A stretch of DNA of 64,000 nucleotides from Bacteroidales bacterium (GTDB taxonomy: Bacteria; Bacteroidota; Bacteroidia; Bacteroidales; Muribaculaceae). This document shows positions 10,137 to 18,808 of the stretch, piece by piece. Each line of letters opens with the position of its first letter. Position 1 is the first letter of the stretch. The position numbers and the translations under genes are program-made. The stretch lies in contig JAQXIE010000018.1 in the NCBI GenBank assembly GCA_029007645.1, positions 1-64,000 on the forward strand, in the 5' to 3' direction. Below the pieces are notes generated by a model. That model had not been told where the DNA came from and did not search any database. It saw nothing but the letters and a program-made list of their open reading frames with translations.

Positions 10137-13100
10137 TCAGAACACCAGGTCGAGACCGAAGCTATAGAGGCGCGAGGGCAGGTAGCGGTTGTAAGTATCG
10201 ACACCGCGGGCGGTCATCGATGTTCCGGCCATGTTGGATCCGCTGGTCGACGTACCTGCGATCTCAGGATCTATACCCGAGTACTTGGTGATGGTGAAGA
10301 GATTGGAAGCCGAGAAGTAAATACGGCATTTCTGGATGTAAGCCTTCTTGGTGAGGTGCTGGGGGATGGTGTAACCGAACACGAGGTTCTTGCACTTGAA
10401 GTAATCGCCCTTCTCAACCCAGAACGAGGAGATGGTACCATAGTTCTTGGAGGGGTCGCCCACCCATGCTCCGTTGTCGCCGACAGCACCGCAGCGGGGC
10501 TGATCGGTCAGACCGTTGTCGCCAAAGAAGGAGCACTTGTAGATGTCCATTGTGGAGTTACCGTCGGTGGCGAAAGTCTGCGTGTAAGCCTTGACAGCGT
10601 TGTAGATTTCGAAACCAGCTGCGCCCTGGAAGACAGCCGAGAGGTCGAATCCGCGCCAGTTGGCCGACAGGTTGAGACCGTAAGTCATCTTAGGCCAGGG
10701 ATTGCCTATGTAATCCTTGCAGTTCTCGTCGACATAACCCTGACCCTTGTCGTCGAAGATGATATCGCCGGGGGCTGTGCCCTGCTGCCAGTAGTAGGGA
10801 CGGCCTGCAGCCTGTGCGCGGGCATTGTATTCGTCCACCTGTGCCTGATCCTTGAAGATTCCCACAGCCTTGTAGCCGTAGAGTTCCGACATGGAGCGGC
10901 CGTTCTCCGTGCGGTTGATGCCGTCGGGCGATACCAGCGGAGCTGCACCATCCTCGCCGAGCTGCTTGACTTCGTTCTTGTTGAACGACATGTTGAAGCC
11001 CACGTTGTAGTTGAAGTCGGATACGCGATGACGCCAGTTGATCGTCACCTCATGACCGATGTTCGACACACGGCCGATGTTGATGGGCATCAGGTTGGTG
11101 GCTCCCTCGTGGTACCAGTTGATACCCGATCCCAGGGGCACAACCTTCCAGTAGAGCATGTCGCGTGTCTGACGGTTGTAGTAGTCGTAGCTTACGGTGA
11201 GTCGGTTGTTCAGGAAGCTGAGGTCGATACCGAAGTCGCCCTGATGCACTTCCTCCCACTTGATGTCCTCGTTGGGCACCTTGTAGTTGGCCCAACCGGA
11301 AACTTCATTGTTACCGCCGAAATTGTAGATGATCTGGTCGCCGACGAAAGCGCGGGCGTAAAGGAACTGGGCGATGCCGTCGTTACCGAGGATACCGTAG
11401 CTGCCGCGGATCTTGGCGTCGGTGAGCCATGGCAGGTTCTCGGTGATGAATTTCTCCTGACCGAGTCGCCACATCACGTTGACCGAGGGGAACGTACCCC
11501 AGCGGTTGTTCTTACCGAAGCGGTCGGAACCGTCGCGGCGGATGTTGGCCGTGATGTAATAACGGTTGTCGTAGCTGAGGTTGACACGGCCGAAGAACGA
11601 AAGCTGGCGTCCCTTGTAGGGAGCATCGCTGGCCTCCTTGGCGGTGTTGGACGAAAGGTTCACGGAGTTGACCTTGTCAACAGGGAAATCGATGGCGCGA
11701 ATGTAGTTGTAATACGATTCGGCTGCCGTGGCCTCCGTACCGATCATGACCTTGACGCCCCACTTGTCGGCGAAAGTCTTGTCGAATGTCAGCGTGGCAT
11801 TGTAGGTGAGTTCCTGCGATGTGCCGGCACGGCTTTCGAAGTATGCCTGCTCCTGAACGGCACGGAAGTCGTAGGCCTCGGAGAATACGCGCGAGTGCGA
11901 CGAACCGAGTTTCACGGCGCCGTTGACGCGGAATGTCAGCCAGGGAGCAAAGTTGATGTTCAGATATGCCAGAGCGTTTACGGAATATTCCTTGCCGTTC
12001 TGGTGGTAGGTAAGCTCGTTACCGTACAGGTTGGGTCCGTTCAGATAGAAAGGAGTCTTGCTGAAGTTGCCGTCATCGTCAACGGGAGCCATGGTAGGAA
12101 CCGTACGGAACGGAATGGCATTGGTATAGATGGAGTAAACCTTGGTCGGGTTGCGTTTCAGGATCGAACCGTAGATTGAAGTTCCGACCGTGAATACCTT
12201 GCTGATATCATAGTCGACATTGGTACGCAGCGAGAAACGCTGGGCCTTGGAGTCAATGTAGGTACCTTTCTCGTCGTAGAAACCGCCCGAAAGGAAGTAT
12301 TTGAGTTTCTGGCTGCCACCGGAGAGCGACAGGGCGTATTCCTGCTCGTGGCCGGTGTCGTACATTACGTCCATCCAGTCGACGTCGGGAAGTTCGTCAG
12401 CGCTTGCCACGCCCTCCGATCCGAGGATATCCACGCCTGTCAGAAGTTTGGCGGCGATAAACTGGTCGCGGTTCATCAGCTTGACCTTATTGTCGATTTT
12501 GCGGAAACCGTAACGTGCCGTGACATTGAGAGTGGGCTTCATGGTGCTTCCGCGCTTGGTGGTGATGAGGATTACGCCGCCGGCGGCCTCGGCGCCATAG
12601 ATGGCGCAGGAACCTGCGTCCTTGAGGATTTCGATGCTCTCCACATCACGCATGTTGAAGTCGAAACCTGTGGACTGACGCACGCCGTCGACCACATAGA
12701 GAGGTGACATTCCGTTGACCGAAGCGGCACCGCGGATAATGATGTCGGGATTCTCTCCGGGAGCGCCGGTCGATTTGGTGACTGCCACACCTGCGGCCAT
12801 ACCTCCCAGGGCATCGGCCACGGAGTTGGACGAGAAGTCCTTGATGGCATCCGACTTCACCGATGTGATCGAACCGGTGACTTCGCTCTTCTTCTGCGTG
12901 CCGTATCCGACAACGACAACCTCGTTGAGCTGCTTGGCGGCATCTTCTACAAGCTTGATGTTGTAGACCGAACGGCCCTTGGTGACTTTCACCTTGGACG
13001 TGTCGTAGCCAACATAAGAGATTTTAAGAGTAGAACCCACGGGGACGTTGATTGTAAACTTGCCGTCGAGGTCGGTGGTGGTGCCGGTTGTGGTGCCATC

Positions 13101-13253
13101 GGCCATGACCGTGGCGCCGATCAGCGGTTCGCCATGTTCGTCGACCACCGTACCGGACAATGTGCTGTCCTGTGCAAAGGCTGCCGTCGCGAGTGACAGA
13201 GTGACTGCCACAGCCGCAACGCGACCTGCTGCTTTAAATGAATACTTATCCAT
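10137..13253 (-). CDS. SusC/RagA family TonB-linked outer membrane protein
   Basis: CarboxypepD_reg-like N-terminus, EVVVVGYGTQKKSEVTGSI, plug and barrel motifs; start refined to MDKYSFKAAGR. Confidence 0.95.
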   Translation of the reverse strand: MDKYSFKAAGRVAAVAVTLSLATAAFAQDSTLSGTVVDEHGEPLIGATVMADGTTTGTTTDLDGKFTINVPVGSTLKISYVGYDTSKVKVTKGRSVYNIKLVEDAAKQLNEVVVVGYGTQKKSEVTGSITSVKSDAIKDFSSNSVADALGGMAAGVAVTKSTGAPGENPDIIIRGAASVNGMSPLYVVDGVRQSTGFDFNMRDVESIEILKDAGSCAIYGAEAAGGVILITTKRGSTMKPTLNVTARYGFRKIDNKVKLMNRDQFIAAKLLTGVDILGSEGVASADELPDVDWMDVMYDTGHEQEYALSLSGGSQKLKYFLSGGFYDEKGTYIDSKAQRFSLRTNVDYDISKVFTVGTSIYGSILKRNPTKVYSIYTNAIPFRTVPTMAPVDDDGNFSKTPFYLNGPNLYGNELTYHQNGKEYSVNALAYLNINFAPWLTFRVNGAVKLGSSHSRVFSEAYDFRAVQEQAYFESRAGTSQELTYNATLTFDKTFADKWGVKVMIGTEATAAESYYNYIRAIDFPVDKVNSVNLSSNTAKEASDAPYKGRQLSFFGRVNLSYDNRYYITANIRRDGSDRFGKNNRWGTFPSVNVMWRLGQEKFITENLPWLTDAKIRGSYGILGNDGIAQFLYARAFVGDQIIYNFGGNNEVSGWANYKVPNEDIKWEEVHQGDFGIDLSFLNNRLTVSYDYYNRQTRDMLYWKVVPLGSGINWYHEGATNLMPINIGRVSNIGHEVTINWRHRVSDFNYNVGFNMSFNKNEVKQLGEDGAAPLVSPDGINRTENGRSMSELYGYKAVGIFKDQAQVDEYNARAQAAGRPYYWQQGTAPGDIIFDDKGQGYVDENCKDYIGNPWPKMTYGLNLSANWRGFDLSAVFQGAAGFEIYNAVKAYTQTFATDGNSTMDIYKCSFFGDNGLTDQPRCGAVGDNGAWVGDPSKNYGTISSFWVEKGDYFKCKNLVFGYTIPQHLTKKAYIQKCRIYFSASNLFTITKYSGIDPEIAGTSTSGSNMAGTSMTARGVDTYNRYLPSRLYSFGLDLVF

Positions 13254-13483
13254 AGGAGATGTTGTTGTTTTGTCGCAATTGATGGAAGAGAGGTGATGTG
13301 GCGGGGATGAGAGGAATCGCACGAAGCGCCGGGCCTCGTGATTTTGGATGGATGTTAAGATTATTATTGACGGATGATCAATAGATCGGAAGAGAGTGGA
13401 AGATAGATTGCAAAATTAGGGAAAGCCCCTGAACCCGACAATAGCCGGAATCGAATTTAACCTTTAATGTTAAATTTTAATAT

Positions 13484-13521
13484 GGATAGTTAATTATATC
13501 CGGGATAGTTAATTATATCCG
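13484..13521. repeat. 19-bp tandem duplication GGATAGTTAATTATATCCG
   Basis: two consecutive copies read directly. Confidence 0.85.
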
Positions 13522-13556
13522 GGAGGAGTCAGAATGCATGGGCTCCTCCCGGAATT
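13514..13556 (-). terminator. strong hairpin downstream of the 13569 gene
   Basis: CCGGGAGGAG ... CTCCTCCCGG stem; no long T tract. Confidence 0.5.
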
Positions 13557-13568
13557 AGATCAGATTAA

Positions 13569-14525
13569 TCAGCGGATCACCTTAACAGCCTTGGCAGCGC
13601 CGTTAGCCATGATGTTGCGGACGATAGTCACACCGTTCTCGGCGGGAGCGTCCATGCGACGGCCAGCGAGGTCGAAGTATTCGGTAGCAACAACCTGAGA
13701 CTTGTCGATCGAAGCGCTGTTAACGCCACCGGCCTCGGGCACAAAACCCTCGCCGGGAGCCATAGCGGCATGATCCTTGTAAGATGCAGGCACATCATAT
13801 CCGCCCCAGGCAGAGCACATTGAGTAGTATGCACCGGGATCAAGACCCTCGAGCGGGCAAGGTTCGGTGTCGGGATGCAGCGTACCCCAATTCCATTCTT
13901 CACCAGTCTTTTCACCGGTGTAGGGAGCCATCTGCCACTGCAGAACATCCTGTACGGGAGCACCGATTGCATCCCACCATTCAGCACCGGGGTTATCAGT
14001 CGACCAGCCGAATGCGAATACATTGTCTCCGAAGGCTACCTGGCAACCCTTCTCGAGAACCTTGTAGCTGGAGTAGTCGGCGTTGGGACCGAAAGCCATG
14101 TCGTTCATCCTTGATGTAATGAGCTGGTACATATTGACTACCATACCGTAGATGTTCTTGTCACGGTTGATGGGAAAGAGACGTCCGTCAGCCTTGGCTG
14201 TAGCACCCTCAACGTCGGAAAGGTTGAACAGATTGAACATATCGAAAGCACCACTGCGACCCTGAACGTTTGCGCGGTTGGGCTCCGGCAGAGTCTTCAT
14301 CTTGTCCTCCAGGCCCGTGCCTGTGAAGTCGATGGCGAACACGAAGGTCTGGTCGATCTCGGGAAGTTCATGGATGAACTCACCTTTCTCCATGTCATAG
14401 GCTACGAAATAGTAGTCATTGCCATTCTCGTCCTTGATGCCTGTCTTGGGGTTGCCCACTGTCTGCGCGCCTGCGGTTCCGGCGATTGCCAGAGCGGCTG
14501 CTGCGATTAAGTAACTCTTCTTCAT
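13569..14525 (-). CDS. secreted protein of unknown function with Bacteroidota C-terminal tag
   Basis: Signal peptide MKKSYLIAAAALAIAGTAGAQ; C-term EYFDLAGRRMDAPAENGVTIVRN...KAVKVIR; located upstream of susC-like gene. Confidence 0.75.
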   Translation of the reverse strand: MKKSYLIAAAALAIAGTAGAQTVGNPKTGIKDENGNDYYFVAYDMEKGEFIHELPEIDQTFVFAIDFTGTGLEDKMKTLPEPNRANVQGRSGAFDMFNLFNLSDVEGATAKADGRLFPINRDKNIYGMVVNMYQLITSRMNDMAFGPNADYSSYKVLEKGCQVAFGDNVFAFGWSTDNPGAEWWDAIGAPVQDVLQWQMAPYTGEKTGEEWNWGTLHPDTEPCPLEGLDPGAYYSMCSAWGGYDVPASYKDHAAMAPGEGFVPEAGGVNSASIDKSQVVATEYFDLAGRRMDAPAENGVTIVRNIMANGAAKAVKVIR

Positions 14526-15039
14526 GTCTAAGAGATTTTGTTGGTTATTGAATAAGTTTAGTTTTGTTCACTGCGAATGTTGTCGGGAAGAATGTCCGGT
14601 AGACACTCGCCGCGGTCATTTCTTCGGCAGCAAAATTAAGGTGCAAAATCGCGTCTGTCAAGCAGTATAATCCATATATTGTCGAAATAAGTCGACTTAA
14701 AACTTTACGCACTGACTATCTGCACGTTATGTCCATATGTGAATTTTTGAATATAAATGTTCTTATTTGTTTATTTTTACCGGATTTCAAGCTAAAATCG
14801 CTGATATTTTCTATACCGGAATAAAATTTCAGTTTTATACCCTGTTGATAATGTGACATTTGCAGCAAAACATAATTCTACAACATAATATTTTGGGATT
14901 TTTTAGAAAATTTCAGAATCCATGGAACTCTCACGACTCCATGGAAAACAAAAAAAGGGATTTTTGAGCTTATTTCAAGAATTTTTCCTAACTTTGTGAT
15001 GCTGACATGAAAAACCTCAATACCTAACAGAAATTCTGA

Positions 15040-17037
15040 ATGAAACGAACAAAATTATTCGTTGTGGCAATGCTGTCAACAATAGCTTTGCCCGGTTGGT
15101 CTCAAGCAGTAAAATTCGAAGAAGATGCTCTTGGGCGTGGCTACGTAGCGCGTCCATACCTTCGTTACGAGGCTGAGCAAGGCCGCTGTGAATCGGAAGG
15201 GGTTAAATTCATCGACGCCCGCAATGATTACAATCAGGAGAACCTGGCCTCGGAGGCCAGTTTCATGGAGTGCGCCGAGCTTGGCGCACGCGGCAGCAGC
15301 GTGAGCTGGACACTCGACAAGGATGCCGACGCACTGACCATCCGCTTCTCCCTGCCCGACAGCAGCGACGGCAAAGGCACGAAGCAGACAGTCGGCATTC
15401 TCAGCGATGGAGTCAAGGTGTCCGACGTGGAACTGGATTCCTACTGGGCATGGCAATATACCGTCAAGGCTAATGTCGGCGAGAAATACCCCGACAACAC
15501 GCCGGCCGACAACAAATTCGCCCGGATGCGCTTCGATGAAGCCAACATACTGCTGCCCAGAACGTTGAAAGCAGGCAGCAAGCTGACCATCGTCAAGGAG
15601 AACGACGCGGCCGATGCCGTGACCATCGACTTTGTGGAGGCTGAAATGGCGCAGCACTACGCCAAGACCGATTATTCGGGCGATGTCGTGGTATACGAAG
15701 GGGACGGCAGCACGCTGCAGAACTTCGTGAATCAGAACGCCGGCAAGACAATTTACATTCCGGCGGGAACCTACACAATTCCCGTCTGGCTTGAAATCCG
15801 CAACGAAAACACGCATATAGTCGGCGCCGGCATGTGGCATACCATCCTGATGTTCAGCGCGAATCCCGACAACAACCGGACCTATATGCGCCGTGGCGTA
15901 CGCTGCAGCGTCAATAAGGTATCGATTGAGAACCTAACGCTCAACACGCTGTGCAACAAACGATACTTCGAAAACAAGTCCTCGCAGCAGATGGGCAAGG
16001 GTCTCAGCGGATCGTGGGGAACGAATTCGGTGATCCGCAACGTACGCGCCGACCATTTCGAATGCGGAGCCTGGATTGCGGATTACGACGGCAATTCCAC
16101 CCGTGGACTCCTTGTGGAGGGTTGTCGGTTCCGCAACAACTACGCCGACGGCATCAACCTCTGTTCGGGCACACAGAGCGTAACGGTGCGCAACTGCTCG
16201 TTCCGCAACAACGGCGACGACGACATGGCGTCGTGGAGCACGGGCAACGAGGCACGCAACAATACATTCGAGAACTGTACGGCCGAGAACAACTGGCGCG
16301 CTTCATCGCTGGGCATCTTCGGCGGCCGCAACCATAAGGCCCTCAACATAGCCATCTACGACGGCATGGAGTGCGGAGCACGCATCACGGCCGACTTTGA
16401 CGGCACCGGATTCTCCACTCAGGACGAGATCCTGTTCAAGGGAATCACCATCCGGCGGTGCGGAGCGCGCAGCGGAGGCCCCTGCGGCACGCAGGGCGAC
16501 TTCTGGGGCAACGCCAATCCGTCGCTCAACATCAGCGCCGGCTACTTCTACGACCTCAACAATATCCGGCTTGAAGATATCCTCATAGCCGAGAGCCGTC
16601 ACGACGGCGTTCGCCTGCAGTCGTCATCAGGCAAAAAAATCAACAATATCACTATGCGCAATATCACCGTCCGCGACCAGCACAACGACGGCTGGCCCTT
16701 CAATTTCAAATCGGGCCTGCAGGGCAACGGCAAGGGCATCAACCTGCGTACGGAGAATTGCGGCGAATATGAATTCTCGCCTATCCCCTCGGGATTTGAC
16801 TTCACTATCACCGACAACGACGACAGCGGCATCGCCTTGCCTGACGCCGTTGGACAGCTCACCGTAACGGGCCGGTGCGTGAGCCTTGCGTCCGGTGCCG
16901 CGGACGCCGACCTGTACGACATCTCCGGAACACGCGTAGCAACACTGCGTGCCGGCGAAAGCTACACCGCCTCCTTCCCCACCCTGCTCATTGTCAGGAT
17001 GGCAGGTCACAAAGCCACTAAGATATATCTTCAATAA
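15040..17037 (+). CDS. right-handed beta-helix secreted protein, GH87/mycodextranase-like (alpha-1,3-glucanase candidate)
   Basis: CBM35-like N-terminal (RYEAEQGRCESEGV...), then YADGINLCSGTQSVTVRNCSFRNNGDDDMASWSTG, resembling GH87 catalytic Asp motifs; C-terminal tag. Confidence 0.65.
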   Translation: MKRTKLFVVAMLSTIALPGWSQAVKFEEDALGRGYVARPYLRYEAEQGRCESEGVKFIDARNDYNQENLASEASFMECAELGARGSSVSWTLDKDADALTIRFSLPDSSDGKGTKQTVGILSDGVKVSDVELDSYWAWQYTVKANVGEKYPDNTPADNKFARMRFDEANILLPRTLKAGSKLTIVKENDAADAVTIDFVEAEMAQHYAKTDYSGDVVVYEGDGSTLQNFVNQNAGKTIYIPAGTYTIPVWLEIRNENTHIVGAGMWHTILMFSANPDNNRTYMRRGVRCSVNKVSIENLTLNTLCNKRYFENKSSQQMGKGLSGSWGTNSVIRNVRADHFECGAWIADYDGNSTRGLLVEGCRFRNNYADGINLCSGTQSVTVRNCSFRNNGDDDMASWSTGNEARNNTFENCTAENNWRASSLGIFGGRNHKALNIAIYDGMECGARITADFDGTGFSTQDEILFKGITIRRCGARSGGPCGTQGDFWGNANPSLNISAGYFYDLNNIRLEDILIAESRHDGVRLQSSSGKKINNITMRNITVRDQHNDGWPFNFKSGLQGNGKGINLRTENCGEYEFSPIPSGFDFTITDNDDSGIALPDAVGQLTVTGRCVSLASGAADADLYDISGTRVATLRAGESYTASFPTLLIVRMAGHKATKIYLQ

Positions 17038-17087
17038 ACCGAACTTTTCCATAACACTAACTTTCCGACACTTCCTTCTTATAATTC

Positions 17088-18779
17088 ATGCAAAGACACA
17101 CTCGTATCATAATGGCGTTGCTGCTGGCGCTGACCTCTCTCACAGCATCGGCCTACGACAAGACCACTACGTCGCTTCTGGATTCGTTGAACCGGATCAT
17201 CGAGCGCCGCGACACATATTATACGATGCACCAGTGGCAGATCGACTCGGTGAAACGGGTTCTGGCGCAGACGCCTGTCGAGGAGAAGTCACGCCGCGCA
17301 GTGCTGCTTCACGACATATTCTCGCGCTATAAGAGTTTTCAGGGCGATTCGGCCCTGAGCACCGCCGAACAGGAGATCGCGTTGGCGCAGGAACTGGGCG
17401 ATCGCGACGCGCTGGTGCGCGCCAAGACCGACAAACTGCTTTCGCTGGTGTCGACGGCCACCTTCACCGATGCCCTTGACCTGGTGCGGAGCACCGATCT
17501 GAGCGGCACTTCCAACACCGTGCGCGGCCAGTTCTACTTCGTCTGCATCCGTATGTTCTCCGACCTGAGCAACTATTACGGCGAGAACATGCGCGCGCGA
17601 TACACGCCGGTCTACCGCGCATATGCCGATTCCGTCATAGCAACAATGCCGGCCAACAGTTACGAGGCTCAGTACGCGAGCATCTTCAAGTCGCTCGATG
17701 ACATGACCGATCAGGAAAAAATCAAGGTATTCGAGAAACTTCTGGCCAGCAATATTATTGACAATCAGGATCTGGCCACGATCTCGTCGATAATCGCCGA
17801 CATACACCTGCGCATGGGCAACCGAATCGAAGGACTGCGCTACAAGGTGCGAGCCGCCATCTACGACATAACCTACGCCAAACGGGAGACTTCGGCACTG
17901 CAGTCGATTGCCGAGATGGTGTTCCAGGACGGACAGTACGAGGAGGCTTCGCGCTACATAAACGTGGCGCTGGCCGACGCCGATTTCTTCAACGCGCCGC
18001 AGCACAAAAGCGACATAGCCATCATGCTGCGTCTGATCGAGTCGCAGCGCTACGCCTCGATGGACAGCCGCCGCAAGGCCGTGGAACTGGCTTTCATAGT
18101 CTGTCTGGCGCTCTTCATCATCGCCGTAGTGGCCATTGTCTTCTACATCCGCGCTGCACGCCGCCTGGCCGAGAGCAACAAACTGCTCAACAAGCGGCAC
18201 CAGGAGCTGAAACACCTCAACGAAAAGCTGGAGGAGGCCAACGAAAACACGTCGCAAGCCAATGCCAAGCTGCAGGAAACCCTGCAGAAAATGCAGGAAA
18301 TAGTGCGCATCAAAGATGAGTATTTAGGATACAGCCTATATACGAATTCGGAATACATAAAACGCATCGAGAATCTGCACAATCTGGTTAAGGCCAAGCT
18401 ACGCAACAAGCAATACGACACACTGGCCCAGGTCATCAAGGAACAGGACATAACCGCCGAGCGCAAGAAGATACTGAAGGATTTCGACCATGCCTTCCTG
18501 CGTATCTTCCCGCATTTCGTGGAGAAATACGAGGAACTGTTCGACCGTGTCGACGACGAGGAGACGCATGGCCGCAAGAGTGACAGCGACAGCCTGCTGA
18601 CTCCCGAGATGCGCATATTCGCCATGATCCGTCTCGGAGTGACCGACATATCGAAGATAGCCCTCTTCCTGGATTATTCGGTCAATACGGTGAACACCTA
18701 CAAGACGCGGGCCAAGAACAAGTCGCGGCTCCCCAACGACCAGTTCGAAGCCGCCATAATGAACATCAAATCCGTTTGA
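17088..18779 (+). CDS. membrane-anchored transcriptional regulator, SusR/DUF6377-like
   Basis: Signal peptide, helical repeat periplasmic region, TM (FIVCLALFIIAVVAIVFYI), coiled coil, C-terminal LuxR-type HTH (TDISKIALFLDYSVNTVNTYKTRAKNKS). Confidence 0.75.
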   Translation: MQRHTRIIMALLLALTSLTASAYDKTTTSLLDSLNRIIERRDTYYTMHQWQIDSVKRVLAQTPVEEKSRRAVLLHDIFSRYKSFQGDSALSTAEQEIALAQELGDRDALVRAKTDKLLSLVSTATFTDALDLVRSTDLSGTSNTVRGQFYFVCIRMFSDLSNYYGENMRARYTPVYRAYADSVIATMPANSYEAQYASIFKSLDDMTDQEKIKVFEKLLASNIIDNQDLATISSIIADIHLRMGNRIEGLRYKVRAAIYDITYAKRETSALQSIAEMVFQDGQYEEASRYINVALADADFFNAPQHKSDIAIMLRLIESQRYASMDSRRKAVELAFIVCLALFIIAVVAIVFYIRAARRLAESNKLLNKRHQELKHLNEKLEEANENTSQANAKLQETLQKMQEIVRIKDEYLGYSLYTNSEYIKRIENLHNLVKAKLRNKQYDTLAQVIKEQDITAERKKILKDFDHAFLRIFPHFVEKYEELFDRVDDEETHGRKSDSDSLLTPEMRIFAMIRLGVTDISKIALFLDYSVNTVNTYKTRAKNKSRLPNDQFEAAIMNIKSV

Positions 18780-18808
18780 CCCCCCCGGCCGAACATCAAC
18801 CACACCGT

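Noticed and set aside
9966-12179. 737-aa plus-strand ORF
   Set aside because: Antisense shadow of the susC-like gene; composition is typical frame artefact.
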